A stretch of DNA of 64,000 nt from NCBI GenBank assembly GCA_037974665.1, contig CM075770.1, positions 96,282,850 to 96,346,849 on the forward strand, in the 5' to 3' direction. The translations under genes and the position numbers were made by a program. The notes under the pieces are model-generated. The model ran no database searches, had not been told where the DNA came from, and worked only from the letters and a program-made list of their open reading frames with translations. This DNA is from Ehretia macrophylla. Its lineage: Eukaryota > Streptophyta > Magnoliopsida > Boraginales > Ehretiaceae. This document shows positions 26,059-38,429 of this stretch, piece after piece. Numbering within the stretch: position 1 is the stretch's first letter; every line of letters starts with the position of its first letter.

Positions 26059-28048
26059 TGTCACGTCCTAACTCGACACCACTTATGATCAGTCAGGACG
26101 CAACGGAATTTCGACAATATAACGTCTGTATTATGGACATTGGGGCTCTAAACCAACCCTTTATAACATCACACAACCAATTTCAAATTTCAACAACAAC
26201 TCCACAACCATCATCAACATTCAATACATCGAACACCATATATTGAACAACCATACAACATACCAACCACAAGTCATATGCCTTCGTTTCAACAACATAC
26301 CACAAGTTATACTATACATAGGCATACTTTATATAAAACTAGACTAGCAACCTACTCACAATCCAAAGTAAGACAACTAAACTAGCATTGTACTTTTCAC
26401 TATCATTATAACATCTTATACAATACATACTTCAAAGTAAGTACAATACAACTGGTTCTAATATACAAGATAGCAAAAAAAAGAACTCCAACCAAGACAT
26501 CATGGATAAGACCCAGGCACATACGACTCCTCAACAAAAGGCACATTCTCAGCTTTCTGAGGGACATACCCAAAAATTGGCTCAATTACACTTGATAACA
26601 ATAAACGAATGAGGGTAAGCTTATATATAACAAAGCTCAGTAAGGATTCAAAAGATGTTTTGAAATCATTTACTTTATCCCTTGGGAAATCATCCTATGA
26701 ACAATAACACACAATAAACTTCATTAACATCAACATTTCAATTCAAGCCACATAAATAACCATTCAATTGAGAAATGATACACTAGTTGGCGTAGCTCCA
26801 CACGCCATCACGATCTCAACCATCTTCTTATAACTCCTATAATACATAACCGAGGTACCTCATCTAGCCCCTCCCTCCATGGCATCTCCGCCTATACGAG
26901 CTGAGGGTAGTCTATGATAGTCATGCCGTTATCAACCCGACAGCCCGACGCTACCCGAAAGGTGGCACACACTATCAAGACTCATGACAATAACAATAAA
27001 CATCTCATATTCTGGAAAGACAACAAACTAGATTGTCCTCCAAACCATCATCAATCATCAATCAGTTAACAACACTTCATTAAACATAACATCAATTTAA
27101 CAACTAAACAACTAAGTTAGATGACAAAGTAGGCTATCCAACTTAACATGCATTTAAACATACTTCCAAACCCAAATCTACTCAACAATAATCTATGAAA
27201 CAACTACTCAAACACCACCAACCAACTAAAGACAACATTTTAACAATTCAAAGAAAGACTATACAAACTTCTAACATTCATAACTTACAATTTAGAAATC
27301 CAATAACCTCCAAACCACTTTCTATCACTCAACCACACAAGTAACTACATTAACCCCATCGGAAACCAACCAAAAGTTATCCAAAACAAGTCCAACAACC
27401 CTATTTTGGCAATGCACCTAGGCTAAATTTTTCGAACTTTTGCTACGATATCCAAATCAAAAATTTGGCATTACAACATTACTACATAGTAATTAACAAA
27501 CTTTTAGAAGCAACAACCATTCAATTTCAACCACCACAACAACAATTATTCATCTATGAACCTATAAATCAATTTTAATACCCGAAAATTAGAAATAGAT
27601 GCTACTACTGTTCAAAACAGCTATAAATACATATAAATGGTCCTTGGCAACTTTTGAGCAATAATCTAAAGACAATTTAACAAAACATCAGATTAAAATG
27701 CAACTATAGAAATTTGACAATAAATAGCATTTCTAGATCTATAATTTTTCTCTCACCTTTGATCCGAAGTAAAGCTAGGAATACGTGCAATGGATGCCCA
27801 ACAAGCGGAATCTAACCCGGAATGAAAAGCTTTGGACAAAAATTGAGTTTTCTAAGGTAAAATTACTTTGAAAAACCCTGAACAAAACCTCCATTTTCTC
27901 TCATATGGCTCACAGCAATGTGTGTGTAAAATGTGGGGGTTTTTAGCTTGTTTTAATGTGTGTTGATAGTTATAAGCAAAAGTCAACAAAAATAGTAAAG
28001 GTCAAAGTTGTATACTTAGTCTTTTAATTGTATTTTTAAACTATTTTG

Positions 28049-28099
<51 letters not shown>

Positions 28100-28520
28100 A
28101 TCTATCATATATACTATTTTTAGTAGATTAATTATAGTTCACAACATATTCATATGCATACATATACATACAACTAGGTACAAAACTTAATTTTTACAAA
28201 AGAAGGTGTAAAATCCCTTTTAATTCCTAGCTCATTTTAAAATATGTTTTAATCAGACACGGGTCTATTAATATATGAGGATTAGGTTTTCAAATGCTTA
28301 AAATACTAGTTTCAAAATTTTAGCAGACGTGTTTTAAAAATACTATTCATAAAACTTGATGATAAAATTTTCAATGCCGATTTTTTATAAAAATTTCATG
28401 GATGCTCACATAACACGTAATAGGAGTAGAAATCACAAAATTAGCACATTCTAAGTCAAATAACACATATACAAGTCAAAACACGCAATTTCACACAAAG
28501 ACGAAATTTAGGGTTTCACA
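26059..28520 (-). mobile_element. solo LTR C (gypsy chromovirus type), nested in chromovirus A
   Basis: Plus strand runs TGTCACGTCC...GGGTTTCACA, the mirror of the LTR A termini, so the LTR is in minus orientation. It lies between the protease-RT linker (28544-28909) and the first RT block (from 26058) of chromovirus A. Flanks are cggta (26054-26058) and tagta (28521-28525), which agree at 3 of 5 positions; both differences lie in a CpG and are C-to-T/G-to-A transitions. It holds no coding region and is typical of LTR-LTR recombination leaving one LTR. Confidence 0.8.
28054..28097. repeat. (TA)n microsatellite inside solo LTR C
   Basis: About 22 TA units followed by a short (TCTA) stretch. 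Confidence 0.95.
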
Positions 28521-28543
28521 TAGTATGGAACTTTTGAGACTGG

Positions 28544-29233
28544 TTATGTACCGGGTAACACTTCAATCACAAACTCAATCTCTCTTTCGGGTGGCAATCC
28601 CGGCAACTCCTCCAGGAATACATCAGCATACTCTTTAACCACTGGCACTTTAGCTAGCTTGGTTTGATCTGCTGGCTTGTTGATTAGGTAAGCTAAATAG
28701 CCACTACAACCCTTCCTCATCATCTTCACTACCTTGATCGAGGATACCACGGCCATTTTCGATAGGTCACATATTCCCTTTACCCTAATCACTGGTTGTC
28801 CCGATATCCGGAACTTCACAACTTTCGTACGACAATCCAATTGTGCATAATACTTTGCCAACCAATTTATTCCTAAGATGACATCATAATCTTGGAATGG
28901 TAACACCACAAGATCAGCTACAAATTCTCGGTCCTTTATTTGAATCTTGCAAGCCTTAAAACCAAACTTGGAAACATACTAAGTACCAATGGGAGTGCTA
29001 ACTTTTACATGACATGGCAAGGGTACAATTTGCAACTTAATGCGATGCACACATTGGGGAGAAATAAATGAATGTGTGGCTACAGAATCTATAAGTACCT
29101 TAACCATTTGATTTAGAACTAGGAAGATACCTTCAACAACAGTAGTAGCCTCAGGAAGCTCATCTTGATCAATAGCATAAACCCGGGCCTGAACCCTCTG
29201 AGTCGGGACATTGCCTCCGGCCTGTGTTTGCAC
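28544..29233 (-). pseudogene. protease and protease-RT linker of chromovirus A, fossil
   Basis: Minus frames contain the protease block VKVLIDSVATHSFISPQCV, DYDVILGINWLAKYYAQLDC, and the linker VVKEYADVFLEELPGLPPER that precedes RT in plant chromoviruses. Solo LTR C begins just after the linker. Broken. Confidence 0.9.
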
Positions 29234-29249
29234 CCTTTATTGCGCCGTT

Positions 29250-30276
29250 TCGGGCACCCCCTAGCCAAGTGTTGATCACTCTCACAACCCAAGCACTTGC
29301 CCATTTTCTTCCAACACTAGGCCTCAGTATGTCCCCTCCTGTTACAATAAGTACAAACCATACCTCAAGATGCAGCTGCACTACCTGAAGAACCAGTAGT
29401 CGATTGAGCTGCTGAAATACTAAGTTGTGGTCTGGTGGCAGCTAGTCTTGCTTGGCTTTGAGCATGACTCTGAGCAGGATAGGACCTCTATGGTGCTTGT
29501 GAGACTGATGGCCTCTTGACAACCTGACTCGATCCACCACGAGTATCTAACCTCCTTTTCTCAACCCTTGTCGTTGTATCAATCATGTCGGTATATATGG
29601 TGAAACAATGTGCAGCCAAGAAGTCTTGAATCTTGGGCCTCAAACCTCGGATAAACTGCTAGATCTTTCTTCTTTCTATCTGGACCAACTCAGGGATATA
29701 ATAGGAGAGCCTGTTGAAATGGGCTTCATATTGTACCATTGTCATACCACCCTACCTCAATGTAAGGAACTTCTCTTCCTTTCTTTCTCGGGCTATTTCC
29801 AAGATATAATTTCCCTTGAAGGATCTTACAAAGTTAACCCAGGTTATTGGCGTATGTCGTTGCTCCTATCGAAGCTTCTCCGTGCACTACTATTGTTCGG
29901 CGTCTCCTTTTAGTAAGAACACCGCAAACTACACCTTCTTTTACTTCGCATAATCAAGGGTAGCGTATATTTTATCAGCATCTGTAAGCCAAGACTCCGC
30001 TTTTTCGTCATCCAGTTCACCTTTAAATCTAGGAGGGTTATAGCTCAAGAAGTCCTTCAAAGTTCCATCCATGTCTCCCCCATTGCCACTGGTGTTACTG
30101 CACGATCCTCTATTGTTATTATTACCAACACCACCTGTGGCTTGCTGCTCCATTACTCTACTTATGCAGTCGATAGTAGTTGTCATCATGTTAAACATTA
30201 CTACACAAGGATTAGCTTGATTTGCGTTGTCTACTCCTTGAGCCTGTGTATTCCTGCGGGTATTTGGTCCAGCCAT
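29250..30276 (-). pseudogene. gag: gag of chromovirus A, fossil
   Basis: Starts MAGPNTRRNTQAQGVDNANQ, close in layout to the gag of element B. It continues with MFNMMTTTIDCISRVMEQQ, a Gly/Asn-rich spacer, and LKDFLSYNPPRFKGELDDEK. CCHC-like knuckles (CLGCESDQHLARGC) lie near 29270-29300. Broken. Confidence 0.92.
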
Positions 30277-30591
30277 CTATAGATATGTATACACCACCGA
30301 CGGTTATATAGCATGCATGCATTAAATGGGAAATGGGTTCATGTACTATTAATACTCCTAACATGTATGTATCATGGTTATATCTAACACATAAGTTCAC
30401 ATAAGCAAAGGTAATCATAGCATGTAAACACGTATGGTTTACACATAAGCATACAAGTCTTACAAATATACTCAATCAATTGGAATATTCCCAACTAGGG
30501 CATCTACCCACGGACCCTAGTTCAAAACCCGAACTACGCTAACACTAGCTAACTCTACACTAACAAGGCTAGCTTTGATACTACCTAAAGG

Positions 30592-33500
30592 TGTCACGCC
30601 CCGACCCCAACCCATCGCTAAGCAAAGGCCGGAATGTAACGTGACTGATGACTTAATACCTGCAGATCATGAATTAGTAACCTATTGAACATTTGCAACC
30701 ACAAGTAACTTCAAAAAGATGCCCAACTCTCGAGGCACAACGTGATTTCATAAACCTGTTCAATATATACAAGACCTAGTTTCTACAACCTAAACATGAT
30801 GTCAACCCATTGATGACCTCAAGGTCTTAAAAGAATAAAGTGTTAAATTAACTACAACCCATTTGTCCAAAAGAATAGTACAATATAAGAAGTTATACAA
30901 GTTCATAAACAAGTCTAGCTTAACAAAAGAAACATCTTCAAATACAAGCATAAATCACAACAAATAGAAATCTTCTTCATCACACAACGCAACTTCGCCC
31001 TCAGCCTAAACAGTCAACTCAGGCTCGGCCTCACCTGAAATTGTAAAAAGAAGGGTGAACTACACCACTTATCTCAATGAACGATAACGGGAAGGGAATT
31101 TTCGCAAGTATTTTATCCTTTTGAAACCATTTGAAAATCCATACCATACATACAAAATCAATAACAAGATAGCAATAATGTACAATCCAGATAACAACAT
31201 ATAACCCAACTCTCCAATGGGCTAGGGCCCTAGCAAGAGTAGTAACATAGGATTAAAAAGGATACAGTTATACTTGCAGTTTCTGAAGTCGGCCGGCCTT
31301 GAATTAATCATCATATCAATCCCCTTACTTCATACCATAGGATAATCTTGATAAACCCAAGTTCCTACGACCCACCTCTTTGAGGGTTGAAACCCAAACA
31401 AAAGTAGGATTGGGGTCCATGGTAGTCGAGACCTATTGGCAAGCCCGATGCCACCCAGTGGATAATGAATGCTACCATGCCCATAGAGTGGTTGCAATTA
31501 TCGCGCGCACACAAACCAATCATGCTTGCATAATATAAATAAACAACAATAGGGAAACAACAAAGTAAGTTGCCTCTATCATGCACATAATATCAAATAA
31601 CAATGCAAAAGAAGTTCATGAGGAATTCAAGAAGTATTTAAGACCACATTGTCATATCATGCATTTTGAACCTTATTAACATTATATCTAACATGCATTT
31701 TGATCCCATAAGGGTATGAACTTGATTGCACTTGCAAACAACACAAAATGGACAAAATATGACCATTCGGTCAACTCAGTCGACTTGATCCGGTCGACCG
31801 GATCCTACAGTAAAATGCACGAATTTTATTTTCTTGGTTCTTTTGCTATGCCACTTAATTCCAATCCATACCCATTTTACCACACAAGTTTAGCATGCTT
31901 TAAACATCACATAAATGCAAATCCAACCTTGAATTAAGCATGTGAAGCATTTTACCCATTTCACCATATGCATTTTATAGCATTTCATATATTTTTATAT
32001 CATTTAATATGCATTTAAATCAATTAATGTGTGTTTACCTTGATTTACGTGCATTTATTTTGAAATACGTGAATTTACATTGTATAACGTGCATTTGTGT
32101 GATTTAGATATCGTAGGAATTAAATAAATTACACTACACTACACTAGCTAACTAAATAAGTTTAAATAGAACTACATGACAAACTAGTAGATTTCAATTA
32201 GTTAAGAGAGCAATTTGGGCATTGGGCTTATAAGATATTTCCTACCTAACTAAAAATACACATTACACACTCAATACACACAAAAATACTACACATACAA
32301 ACACATCAGACAACACATTCACACACACACAAGAGCACGACCAAGAAAGAAGAAGAGAAGAGAAGAGAGAAGAGAAAGAGAGAAAGAGGAAGGAAGAAGA
32401 AGGGATATTGAGCTAGCATCTTGCATCTCTTCGCCTTTGTTTGCATCTTCAACATCAACCTTGACATTTCATCACTCAAGAACTAGGTGAGGGTTGTTTT
32501 CTTAAAAAGTTTTCTAAAGCTATATTGAGCATGATTGTGATTATATATGTGTATTAGTCTTGCTATAGTTTGTATACAATAGCTTTGTTGATGAGAAAGT
32601 TGAGTATTTTGTGTTGTAGATCTAGGATTTTGAATTTGATGTTTTTGTGGATTGTTGATGTGGGGTGGTTTTGATTGAGTTTGAACCCTTCTATAATGCC
32701 CATAAACTATAAGGAATATGCTTGAATGTTGGTAGGAGGGTTGGTTGTTGTTGTATAGATGATTTGGGTGTTATTGCAAGTTGGATTGATTCAAGGGTGT
32801 TATACCATGAATTGTGAACTTGATTATGTGTTTTAGAAGCCCTTTTGAGTGCATTAAGTGTTTGAGAAGCATTGGTGGTATGACAAACAAGTTAGGGGTC
32901 AAATGGAGTGAATTTACGGGTGTACTTTGCCTAGGCCGGTCAACTAAACTTGCTCGACATTTGACAAAATTCACTGGAAAAGCCGGTTGACCAGCCGGTC
33001 GACAAACCGGGTGAGTAACTTGTCCGGCTTGGTTTTTCAGCTTCGCACAGTGTTTTTGTAGATGCCATATATCACTCAATTCAACTCCGAATTGAGTTCC
33101 ATTTGATTCTAAAATTATCTACATTCGATAAGCTTAGATTCTAGACTAAAATAATTTTATTTGGAGCTCAGGAGAATAGGGAAATTTATGGCTTAAGTTG
33201 GACCAATGCGGGCGTATTGAAGTTGTTTGATTTCTTCATGTACCTTTGTGGCATGGGTACCAACTTGTTTCATGGACATAAAAGAAGGTTAATTGTGGCA
33301 TGAATGAGGTATATGAAGGAATGTGGTTGTGTGGCATGGAAAATTATACTTGATCATGAACTAATCAATTACATCGAACTGCTATGAACTTGATTCTTTT
33401 GCCTTGAACTTGAACACTTTAAATGTGCATATGAAAGTCCTGTTTGTAAGTCTTAAGCTCACTTTGTACTTGTCAATCTAAATTCTTCCATGGAAATATT

Positions 33501-35478
33501 GTGAATGCTATATATATATGAATTGTATGGGCGACTTGGTTGTAACCTCTCATTTGTTAAGGGACGGGATTAAAGGTGCACATTGCAGTGATAGTGGTAG
33601 ACACCTTTTGAGGTGCACACGACTGTGATAGTGGCGGACACCTCCCTACCCCATTAGTGTTATATTGCTTATGGTTGGTGTTGTACGGAGCAAAGTACAC
33701 ACGACTGTGATAGTAGGCGACACCTCTTGAATCCGTATAAGCCATCTTCCTTATCATGTATCAATCTCTTGATCACGTTCGAGTCATATGCTTTGATATG
33801 TGTTTTCCTACTCTCGCTTGGTCCCTCGAGGTCCTCAGAGTGTAGAGTTGGATACTGTTAACATGTTATACTTGTTATCTTAATTCATGCTCTACCAAAT
33901 GTCCATATTGAATATGTACAGGATCAGGTATTGATACTTGTGAGTTATATGTAATTATGCATGTCAAAGTTTTCGAAATGGATTTCGAAATGATAAAACC
34001 TTTGTGAAAACCTTTCCTTGTTTTCCTCCTCACTGAGCTATATGCGAGGATCTAGCTCACCTCTTTTTTATGACAATTACAGGTAAGGCTGGTTGAGTTA
34101 ACTTTACAAGTTGAAGGAAAGGATTGCATACGTGAAAGACTTCTTGATTGATGTTATATAAGTACATGAGTTACTTGATGTACGTTAAAGAATCTTGATC
34201 TCGTGTATAGGTATTCGGTGATAAGCATTATGTAATTTATTGGAGTATGATTGAAATATTAATTATTAGTGATGAAGTTTGTATAATGTCAATGTTGGAT
34301 AATATAACTTTAAGTTGGTGTTTATTCTTCTGAGACCCAGAAACTTGATTCTTAGTTAGTTGTTATGATGAGCAGGGGAATTCGAGGTCTTGTGAATATT
34401 TCACGAATTGTTGTAATCCTTTAAGGCCGATATTTTCGGGAGAATTTCAGAAGTCTTTTGGAATTTCTTGGGGAATATTATAACTATTCAGGTTGCTACT
34501 ATCAAATCTTGCAGGGTTTAAGCTTGAGACGTCATGTTTCAGCCTTAACCTAACGATGGGTCGGGGTTGGGGCGTGACAAAGCAAGCACCAAGCACAACT
34601 CATTCTCTTCAAAGCAAAGAATTTAACACAAATCCTCAAAACTCAATCTTCAATTTCTTCTCTCTTTCACCAACACAAGCATACTTCACCATATATGATT
34701 CTTCATATAGCTCTCATCACAACTTATCATACTTACCAAAAGCTATAACAACAAGATCAAGACACATCTAACACTACAATAACCATTTGAAACCCTAGAT
34801 GAACATACTAAGCTCAAATTCATAAATCAAGCTTATACATAACTCTAATCATGCTCATTAAACATATAAAACCCATAACATGAATCATATGACTTTTGTA
34901 AAGCATTTGAAAACAATCTCTCACCTTAGCTTTGTGTTAAATGCAAGAAATGGTGCTAGAAAGCTTGAAGATACAAGATAGTGCTTGAAAAACGCTTGAA
35001 ATAACTTGGTCCTTCATCATCATCATCATCATCATTATCTTCTTATTCTTATTCTTCTTCTTCTTCTTCTTCTTCCTTAGGTTGATCATGTAGTGTGTGT
35101 GTGTGTGTGTAGTGTGCAGATCGTGTGTGTGTATATAGTGTATGTATGTGTACGATTTTGTGTTTGTGTGGTAGAAAATAGTAGGAAAAGGTTAGGTAGG
35201 ATATTTTAATAAAGCTAATTGACCAAAGTGCCCTTCAACTAGATTATGTATTGTTAGTTTGCTATTCTAGTCCAATTTTAACTAATCTAATTAGTTAGTC
35301 TTACTCGATAAATCTTAACTAATGCCTACAATACCTAAAATACTTAATTGCACGAGAAACGATACAAATGCACATAAAACAAGATAATTGTACATAAAAT
35401 GATATAAATGCATATAAAGTGATTTAATTATGCATTATTTAATCTAAATGCATATGTGGTCTCATGCCGGGTCTTACA
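30592..35478 (-). repeat. 5' LTR of chromovirus A, interrupted by solo LTR D
   Basis: Plus strand runs TGTCACGCCCC...GGGTCTTACA, matching 10747-12663. Solo LTR D sits at 31941-34579. The primer-binding site (complement of a TGGTATCAAAGC-like string) lies at 30574-30590. Distal simple repeats include (ATC)n, (TTC)n and (TG)n at about 35013-35140. Confidence 0.93.
31941..34579 (+). mobile_element. solo LTR D (gypsy chromovirus type), nested in the 5' LTR of chromovirus A
   Basis: 2639 bp, TGTGAAGCATTTTACCC...GGGGCGTGACA, flanked by perfect aagca duplications at 31936-31940 and 34580-34584. It is in plus orientation. It carries CTCACTGAGCTATATGC...AGCTCACC (about 34030-34060) as in the LTR at 7940-10089, and a triplicated ACACGACTGTGATAGT-like block at about 33572-33725. 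GT-rich sequences built on CCGGTCGAC occur at about 32935-33010. No gene inside. Confidence 0.9.
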
Positions 35479-36310
35479 ACGGACATGTTCGTGGAACAAT
35501 TTGCCAATAGTAGAAAACTAAAAAAGCACTCAGACAACCTCTACCTGATCGTGCAAAGGAAGGGAAAAATTTTACGGGACTATATCGGCAAATTCAACAA
35601 GGAAAGGGTGTCCATCCCATATTGTAACATGGCTACAGTTATCTTTGCCTTCCACAAGGGTTTGCTCCGCGAGTCAAACTTGTATAAAGAGTTAACCAAG
35701 TACCCATATAAGACCATGAAGGATGTCTTCACCAAGGCGTGGGCCCAAATCAAGTGGGAAGAAGATAGACCCAACTACCGTCCCTTCTCGCCGCACTACA
35801 GTAGGCGAGATCACAGACGAACTATGACATCTGATCGACATCATAGAAGATATGAGCCCTACACTATGGATAAACGAAGGAATAGTCATTCACGAGATAA
35901 TGGGCGACCCCTCGAATAAGAACAAATCCACAGGAGAAGAATGATGACCCAAGGAGAAAGAAAGCATGCGACTTAGGATACCACTTTGCCAGGATCACCA
36001 AGATATGAGCACGCTGTCAATGCTATCACTAGCAGATCACAAGTTGGTGGGACTGCACATTTGGCAACAAATATACGCACCGACTGTGTGTTCAAATCTA
36101 TCTTTAGGCCCCAACAATTGAAGTAGTTCAGACAAGGTCAGGTCATTGTGTTCTTTAGCCATGAAGCAACCTACCTAGATGGCCCGTACTACGATGCCTT
36201 AGTCATCAAGTTGGTGGTGGCCAACCGGTTGGTTAGGCAGATACTTGTCGACAACGATGACGCCGCCAATGTACTCATGCTAAAAACTCTTAGGAAAATG
36301 GGAATTGATG
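35479..36310 (+). pseudogene. gag: Tat/Ogre-like gag, right fragment, and protease-like sequence
   Basis: Begins at the right acgga duplication. It carries the second half of the conserved gag domain (MFVEQFANSRKLKKHS, FNKERVSIPYCNMATVIFAF, LYKELTKYPYKTMKDVF), then an Arg-rich tail with RRDHRRTMTSDRHHRRY. At about 36148-36310 a retropepsin-like segment (DALVIKLVVANRLVRQILVD) follows. The sequence ends near 36310 at a foldback repeat, so the rest of this element's pol is missing from the window. Broken. Confidence 0.85.
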
Positions 36311-36324
36311 AATTAATAAATGGC

Positions 36325-36487
36325 AAAAATTTGTTAAAAAAGGGAAACATGGATAGTCGATAATAAAACTTGTGTATGCATACCATATGTACAAACAATT
36401 AAGTAAAACACGAAAAAATATTTAATAAACAACAAAAAATTGTATCTAGGCATTCATACACAAGTTTTGTTATTAACAAATTTTTTT
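36325..36487. repeat. foldback (inverted) repeat, MITE-like
   Basis: The left arm has AAAAATTTGTTA (36325-36336) and AATAAAACTTGTGTATGCAT (36362-36381). The right arm has their inverse: ATTCATACACAAGTTTTGTT at about 36452-36471, then TAACAAATTTTTTT (36473-36486). The loop is about 65 bp and AT-rich. A third, direct AAAACTTGT copy lies at 36536. It sits exactly where recognisable Tat sequence ends, so it may be a small inserted element or a rearrangement joint. Confidence 0.65.
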
Positions 36488-36639
36488 AGATATACTAGAT
36501 AAGAAAAGATTAACAAAAATATAGAAGGCACATACAAAACTTGTATTTCACATTATCGTATCAACTATATACATGCATGCAAAAATAAAAAATAAAAAAA
36601 TGTTGGACCAATATTGCATTAAACACGACAAATGAAAAG

Positions 36640-37123
36640 GATTAGAAACTCAAAACTTTTTGTAGTTGTTCATGGTCGCTGATTGAAATATGTGATGATT
36701 TGTTATGAAGATGAAGGGTTTGAGGGGTGAGGTTGAGAGACGAAAGCGAGAGTATTGTATATCGATGATTGAATGAAGAGAAAAAAAACAAGATGGGAGG
36801 GGGATATATAGGAGGGGTGATGGACCACGAAAAGGTGGAATTAGTTAATGTGAATCAATTTTTTTCCATGATGAATGTGATTTGATGGCATACGAAGAGG
36901 TAAAGAGACGCATTTCAATGGCACAAAAAACGGAAAGGTCTGAGGGATGTGACAAAACGAAAATGCATTGTTCTATGATGCATTTTGGGTTAATCGATGC
37001 ATTTGCTAAGGAACATGAATCGGCTTTTTTTGTGTCTAACTCGAACCGGCATCATTGGTCCATATAAAAAAAATTGGGCAATTACCAACTCTAATAAAAA
37101 TCAGAAAAAAGGGACCCTCAACG
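36640..37123. other. unassigned interval with a possible minus-strand promoter
   Basis: On minus, TATATAT at 36804-36810 is followed by a pyrimidine-rich leader (36800-36670), a layout like a plant core promoter, but no coding sequence follows before the foldback repeat. On plus, a frame at 36882-37067 ends in FFVSNSNRHHWSI. That resembles an HW strand of an Ulp1-type peptidase only loosely, and I do not assign it. Confidence 0.3.
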
Positions 37124-37450
37124 ATGTCATCAATTGGTGAGGAAGAGAACAGGCCAATGGATGAAGCTTGCTCTACTCACGTTATTCTATCTGTTAGATC
37201 CATGTTTGTTGATAAAGACATACACTTTAGGATCAAGCGTACTAACAAGTTAAGCAAACTCTTTGCTTCTTATTGTGAGAGGTAGTCAATATATATCGAT
37301 ATCGTTGTCTTCTTGCATGGTGGTAGCCTTTTTCAAGGAAATAAAACACCAGATAAGGTTAACTGGAGAATGGAGCGAGGATAGAGGTCAGCTGTCTACA
37401 CTTGGTAGTAGAGATTCTGGTTTATGCTTAAACAATATAGGGTTTGCTAA
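37124..37450 (+). pseudogene. SUMO-like gene, decayed, intronless
   Basis: From ATG 37124 the frame reads MSSIGEEENRPMDEACSTHV, then VILSVRSMFVDKDIHFRIKR, TNKLSKLFASYCER. This matches the SUMO N-tail and first half of the ubiquitin-like fold (plant SUMO: HINLKVK...FRIKRSTQLKKLMNAYCDR; HVILKVKS resembles the SUMO3 type). An in-frame TAG at 37283-37285 stands where SUMO has the Gln after YCDR. The frame continues with IDIVVFLHGGSLFQGNKTPD, matching SIAFLFDGRRL..QTPDE. A shift near 37365 then gives ENGARIEVSCLHL, which fits the EDGDEIDAMLH end. Di-glycine processing is not preserved. The absence of introns across the fold suggests a processed copy, but no poly-A tail or target duplication was found. 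SUMO is normally a small protein conjugated to lysines of nuclear proteins. Confidence 0.8.
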
Positions 37451-38429
37451 TTCTTTTTTTCTTCTTTTGGGGTCTAAGTATAGTTATTGAAGTTCTAAAT
37501 AGGTGTTTTTATTAGTATCGCTTGTTTCTGGTTGGCAAATTGTGGATAGTCCATCTCTTCCTTGACCATTTTACGATGGCTGAAGTTTAACCGAAAACTT
37601 TATCGGCGAGCTTTTAATTCCAATTTTTTCTATCATTTGAATACAATATTAATATTAAAATGTTCCGTATTTAGTTCTAAATTTGAACCCAATCTATCTT
37701 TAAAATGCAAGATTTTACTTCTATATCACCCAATTGATAAACCACCACCAAACACTTTAATATACCCAAAACAACCCTTGAAGTGAAACATACATAAACA
37801 AACAAACCCAGAGAGAGGAAATAATAGAGCTTAAAAGAATCTATAGCTTGGAGTTTCAAAATAGAGATTTTTTTTTTCATTTTTCAGAAAAAAAAATAAA
37901 GAAATAAAATTGTCTCACTAGTCCCCATTGTTTCATTTTATCCCAAGTTCGTCCCTATTATTTAAAGTTGACCAAATGATCTTCAATGTTTGAAAAAAAA
38001 ACTCTCAAATTGGTCCTCACATCTAAATTTATTTTCAAAAACTTTAAAAATTGCTATGTTGTTTAATAACTTACTTCATTAACCACATGATAAAATTATC
38101 TCAAACTGTAAATTAGATGATAAGGTAGATAAAAATTCATATATACAAAGAAAGTCTAACCTATTGTTTAAGCAAGCAAACAGTAAAGAAACCCCAATTA
38201 TCAAAATAACATTATTTAAGCAACATACATAAGTTGGAGCAAGTTTTACTGCCCGATAGGATGATATTACCAACATCAAATTTTACTTGTCCTCATCCCC
38301 ATAATAAAAATATAAACAAAGATAAATATTATTTCCAGCAAAGCCAACAACGGCGTTAATCAAAGAAAAAACCCAAAACCAGATACACAAAAATGGCGCA
38401 ACAAAAAGCCATCAACCAAGCATCAAGCA
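37451..38429. other. interval without a recognised gene
   Basis: AT-rich, with poly-A/T runs near 37865-37910. The segment around 37917-37985 has the GTCCCCATTGTTTCATTTT / CGTCCCTATTATTT style common at ends of plant repeats, but I cannot name it. Open frames here have no domain. Confidence 0.5.

Larger units (their letters stand above)
10747..35478 (-). mobile_element. chromovirus A (Ty3/gypsy, Tekay/Del-like), host of three nested insertions
   Basis: Minus-strand element inserted in the Tat gag, with a perfect 5-bp duplication (acgga). Order on minus: 5' LTR 35478-30592, primer site about 30590-30574, gag from 30276, zinc knuckles about 29350-29250, protease 29233-28979, RT in pieces, RNase H about 14600-14189, integrase about 14000-13000, chromodomain 12944-12756, polypurine tract 12677-12664, 3' LTR 12663-10747. 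Three later insertions (15233-25820, 26059-28520, 31941-34579) account for about 15.7 kb, leaving about 9.0 kb of its own sequence. The gag of the MAGPNTRR type and the C-terminal chromodomain point to the Tekay/Del group. It is broken in many places and is older than all its inserts. Confidence 0.92.

Noticed and set aside
36882-37067. Second Ulp1-like fragment (FFVSNSNRHHWSI)
   Set aside because: Only an HW pair in a hydrophobic context supports it; too little to name.
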